From an uncultured Granulosicoccaceae bacterium (GTDB taxonomy: Bacteria; Pseudomonadota; Gammaproteobacteria; Granulosicoccales; Granulosicoccaceae), in the NCBI GenBank assembly GCA_937981955.1, contig CALJNA010000029.1:26045-90044 (forward strand): DNA of 64,000 nt. The letters are read 5' to 3'. The notes under the pieces were generated by a model. It saw only the letters and a program-made list of their open reading frames with translations. It was not told the origin of the DNA and searched no databases. The position numbers were made by a program, and so were the translations under genes. Positions 61,564 through 64,000 of the stretch are shown here, piece after piece. The stretch's first letter is position 1. Each line of letters opens with the position of its first letter.

Positions 61564-63351
61564 ATGACAACAGAACAGACTCTGATCAGTGCGATTTTGT
61601 GTGGGGCCATGCTGATGTTCGGCTGGGGGCGTTGGCGGTACGATTTGGTCGCCATGTCCGCGTTGGTAGCATGCATACTGTTCAAGCTGGTTGAACCGGA
61701 TAAAGCGTTTTTGGGTTTTGGTCATCCGGCCGTCATTACCGTGGCAGCGGTTTTGATCATTAGCAGCGCGCTGAAAAATGCTGGCGTAGTTGATGAGATT
61801 GCCAGTCGCATTAGTCATCTGACAGAAACACCGATCATGCATATTGCAGCGCTGACGGCTGTTATTACACTCGCCTCAGCGTTCATGAATAACGTAGGTG
61901 CGCTTGCCTTGCTGCTACCCATTGCACTTTCCACCTGCGATGAGCGAAATCGATCTCCAGCACTTATCTTGATGCCGCTGGCCTTTGGTAGTTTGCTCGG
62001 CGGCATGATGACGTTGATCGGAACTCCACCGAACATTATTGTTGCCAGTATTCGAGCCGAGCACACAGGCGAAGCCTTCGGCATGTTTTCGTTTACACCG
62101 GTTGGGTTGCCGATTGCCATTATTGGCGGGCTGTTCATTACATTTATCGGCTGGCGATTGATACCCAAAGAACGTATGCAATCAAACAGTGCCAACAAAC
62201 TGTTCGAGGTAGGGCAATACTTAACCGAGGCGAAGGTTCCGAGCGATTCACCATTGGTGGGTAAAACGCTTGGCGAAACCGATGTTGGTGACACGGATGG
62301 TGAAGGTGTTGAGATTATCGGTGTTGCTGGTAAACGGCGTTTTGCTCGTGCAGTGCGAGCCAGTTATGTCATAGCCGAAGAAGATATTCTAATCGTTCGA
62401 GCAAATCCAGATGACTTACGTGAGTTTCTGGACAAACATTCGCTCGAACTACTTAGCTCGGCAACGCCTGCGTTTGTTCAACCTGATCCTCAGAACGAAA
62501 CCATGGTTGAAGGTGTAATTAATAATGAGTCGGAACTCATCGGCAAGGGCGTTGAATTCATCCGCCATGAAACCGGTCGTACGGTTGCGCTGGTGGGACT
62601 TGCGCGTAACGGGCGACCTGTTACGCAGCGATTACGTCAGCAGGTTTTCCGTGCAGGCGATGTGTTGTTATTGAAAGGAGACACCGACACGATCGATGAG
62701 CAGTTCCGAAAGCTTGGCATGTGGCCATTGGCTAATCGGCCCATCGACTTGAACCGCACAAAGCGGGTAGCCGTTGCCTCAGCGATATTTGCTGTGGCGA
62801 TACTGCTTGGTATTGTTGGTCTGGTTTCATTAACGACTGCATTTTTACTGGCCATCATGGCTTATGCGCTGTTCGGCATTTTGTCACCAAGGCAGATCTA
62901 CGATGACATAGATTGGCCAGTCATTGTTTTACTTGCTGCAATGATTCCTGTGGGCAATGCGTTAACAACCACAGGTACCACACAGTTGGTGGCTGATTCA
63001 TTAATAGAGTGGACTAGCGGTTTACCGATACCCATCGTTTTGACTTTGCTGCTGGTCGTGACCATGTTGTTGTCGGATGTCATCAATAATGCTGCCACTG
63101 CGCTGGTGATGGCACCGTTGGGAATCGCTATGGCAGGTGCGTTAAATGTTAACGCTGATCCGTTTTTAATGAGTGTGGCGGTTGGTGCGTCTTGCGCGTT
63201 CTTAACGCCAATCGGTCATCAGTGCAACACGCTGGTCATGGGACCAGGTGGGTATAAGTTCAGTGATTACTGGCGAATGGGCTTACCGCTCGAGATTATT
63301 ATTGTTGCGATCAGTGTGCCTTTGATTCTGTTTTTCTTTCCGTTGAATTGA
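61564..63351 (+). CDS. SLC13 family permease with TrkA-C domains
   Basis: AFMNNVGALALLLPIAL, GSLLGGMMTLIGTPPNIIVA, two TrkA-C-like segments, C-terminal DVINNAATALVMAPLGIAMA. Confidence 0.93.
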   Translation: MTTEQTLISAILCGAMLMFGWGRWRYDLVAMSALVACILFKLVEPDKAFLGFGHPAVITVAAVLIISSALKNAGVVDEIASRISHLTETPIMHIAALTAVITLASAFMNNVGALALLLPIALSTCDERNRSPALILMPLAFGSLLGGMMTLIGTPPNIIVASIRAEHTGEAFGMFSFTPVGLPIAIIGGLFITFIGWRLIPKERMQSNSANKLFEVGQYLTEAKVPSDSPLVGKTLGETDVGDTDGEGVEIIGVAGKRRFARAVRASYVIAEEDILIVRANPDDLREFLDKHSLELLSSATPAFVQPDPQNETMVEGVINNESELIGKGVEFIRHETGRTVALVGLARNGRPVTQRLRQQVFRAGDVLLLKGDTDTIDEQFRKLGMWPLANRPIDLNRTKRVAVASAIFAVAILLGIVGLVSLTTAFLLAIMAYALFGILSPRQIYDDIDWPVIVLLAAMIPVGNALTTTGTTQLVADSLIEWTSGLPIPIVLTLLLVVTMLLSDVINNAATALVMAPLGIAMAGALNVNADPFLMSVAVGASCAFLTPIGHQCNTLVMGPGGYKFSDYWRMGLPLEIIIVAISVPLILFFFPLN

Positions 63352-63363
63352 TAGCGGAAGCTC

Positions 63364-63390
63364 GGCTGTGGACCGGTCAGGCCCACAGCC
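63364..63390. terminator. Weak bidirectional terminator-like hairpin between convergent genes
   Basis: GGCTGTGG-11 nt-CCACAGCC; no T-tract. Confidence 0.35.
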
Positions 63391-63434
63391 CAAAACGAAA
63401 CTAGGGCAATATGTTTAATAAAGTTTCGCAACAA

Positions 63435-63995
63435 TCAAGCGTAGTCGTAAGTTTGATGCGATAGTTCAGCCAGCCTTACAAGTGTTGCCAGCATTTCATT
63501 CAGCGGTGCTGCCATGCCTGCTTTGTTAGCAGCATTGACCACCGCACCATTAAGCGCATCGACTTCAGTTTTACGTTTGGCCAAAAGATCTTGCAGCATG
63601 GATGGGATATGGTCGCCGTGTTGGGTGCACGACAATTCGATCATGGACAGTACATTTTGAATATCAATATCGATTCTTTGGCTTTTGGCCACCTCAGACA
63701 CTTCTTTAGCGACATCTTCTGCAAGAGCGCGAGCACCGGGTGATTGTCCAATAGTTGCTGGTCGACCAAAGGACAAAGCTGACAGTGCGTTCATGCCTGC
63801 GTTGAATGCCACTTTTTCCCAAATGCGTTCATGCACGTTGTTTACATGTTCCAGGGCTATACCTGTCGGAGCAAATGCCTTAGCGATTTTTTTTACCATG
63901 GGCTGGTCGTCACTGCCACCGGCGTTGCCGAAATAGCTGATTCCGGTACCTTTGCCGGCAACCACTCCAGGTTTGATTTTATCAATTGGCATCAT
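63435..63995 (-). CDS. Ketopantoate reductase-like protein (C-terminal part), probably truncated by window end
   Basis: HERIWEKVAFNAGMNALSALSFGRPATIGQSPGARALAEDV..HIPSMLQDLLAKRKTEVDALNGAVV resembles the ApbA/PanE C-terminal domain. Confidence 0.75.
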   Translation of the reverse strand: MMPIDKIKPGVVAGKGTGISYFGNAGGSDDQPMVKKIAKAFAPTGIALEHVNNVHERIWEKVAFNAGMNALSALSFGRPATIGQSPGARALAEDVAKEVSEVAKSQRIDIDIQNVLSMIELSCTQHGDHIPSMLQDLLAKRKTEVDALNGAVVNAANKAGMAAPLNEMLATLVRLAELSHQTYDYA

Positions 63996-64000
63996 TGATA

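Overview
This 64 kb window is ordinary gene-dense bacterial chromosome, probably from a gammaproteobacterium (inferred from the gor, ubiA, comF, type IV pilin and amtB/P-II families; not tested phylogenetically). I found about 50 supported CDSs and no convincing rRNA, tRNA, CRISPR array, transposase, integrase or prophage. Recognisable modules, left to right: a DMT permease; an alpha/beta hydrolase; DUF3179; an OmpA-like protein; comF; a divergent locus of two dynamin-like GTPases flanking an orphan CobT-like MIDAS protein; ubiA; gor; a minor pilin cluster (fimT/pilV/pilW/pilX/pilE) without pilY1; a YbiT-type ABC-F; a CAP protein; dodecin; a PatB-type lyase; an exported caspase operon; NUDIX/GNAT genes; a nucleoside phosphorylase, SPL-like radical SAM and SDR run; YbjQ-YbjQ-M48; nudC; GH31 plus an enolase-superfamily enzyme; MoxR/DUF58/TgpA; a galactose-oxidase-like copper radical oxidase; DUF349, EAL-CZB-like and M48-TerB; amtB-glnK; LysR; an ABC exporter; an exostosin-like GT; HNH; a zincin; GH16; acuI; GT2; a DUF533/TerB protein; an aspartoacylase-like protein; an SLC13 permease; and a partial ketopantoate-reductase-like gene. 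Best candidates for something undescribed are the GTPase/CobT-like/GTPase locus (5.1-10.4 kb) and the exported caspase operon (21.4-24.4 kb). Several non-coding structures also stand out: a perfect 15-bp inverted repeat with a 57-bp spacer at 4.2 kb, an antisense terminator inside pilE, an NtrC-like site upstream of amtB, a duplicated-arm hairpin after glnK, and a conserved-looking sORF between gor and its terminator. All family calls are from reading the translations, with no database search.
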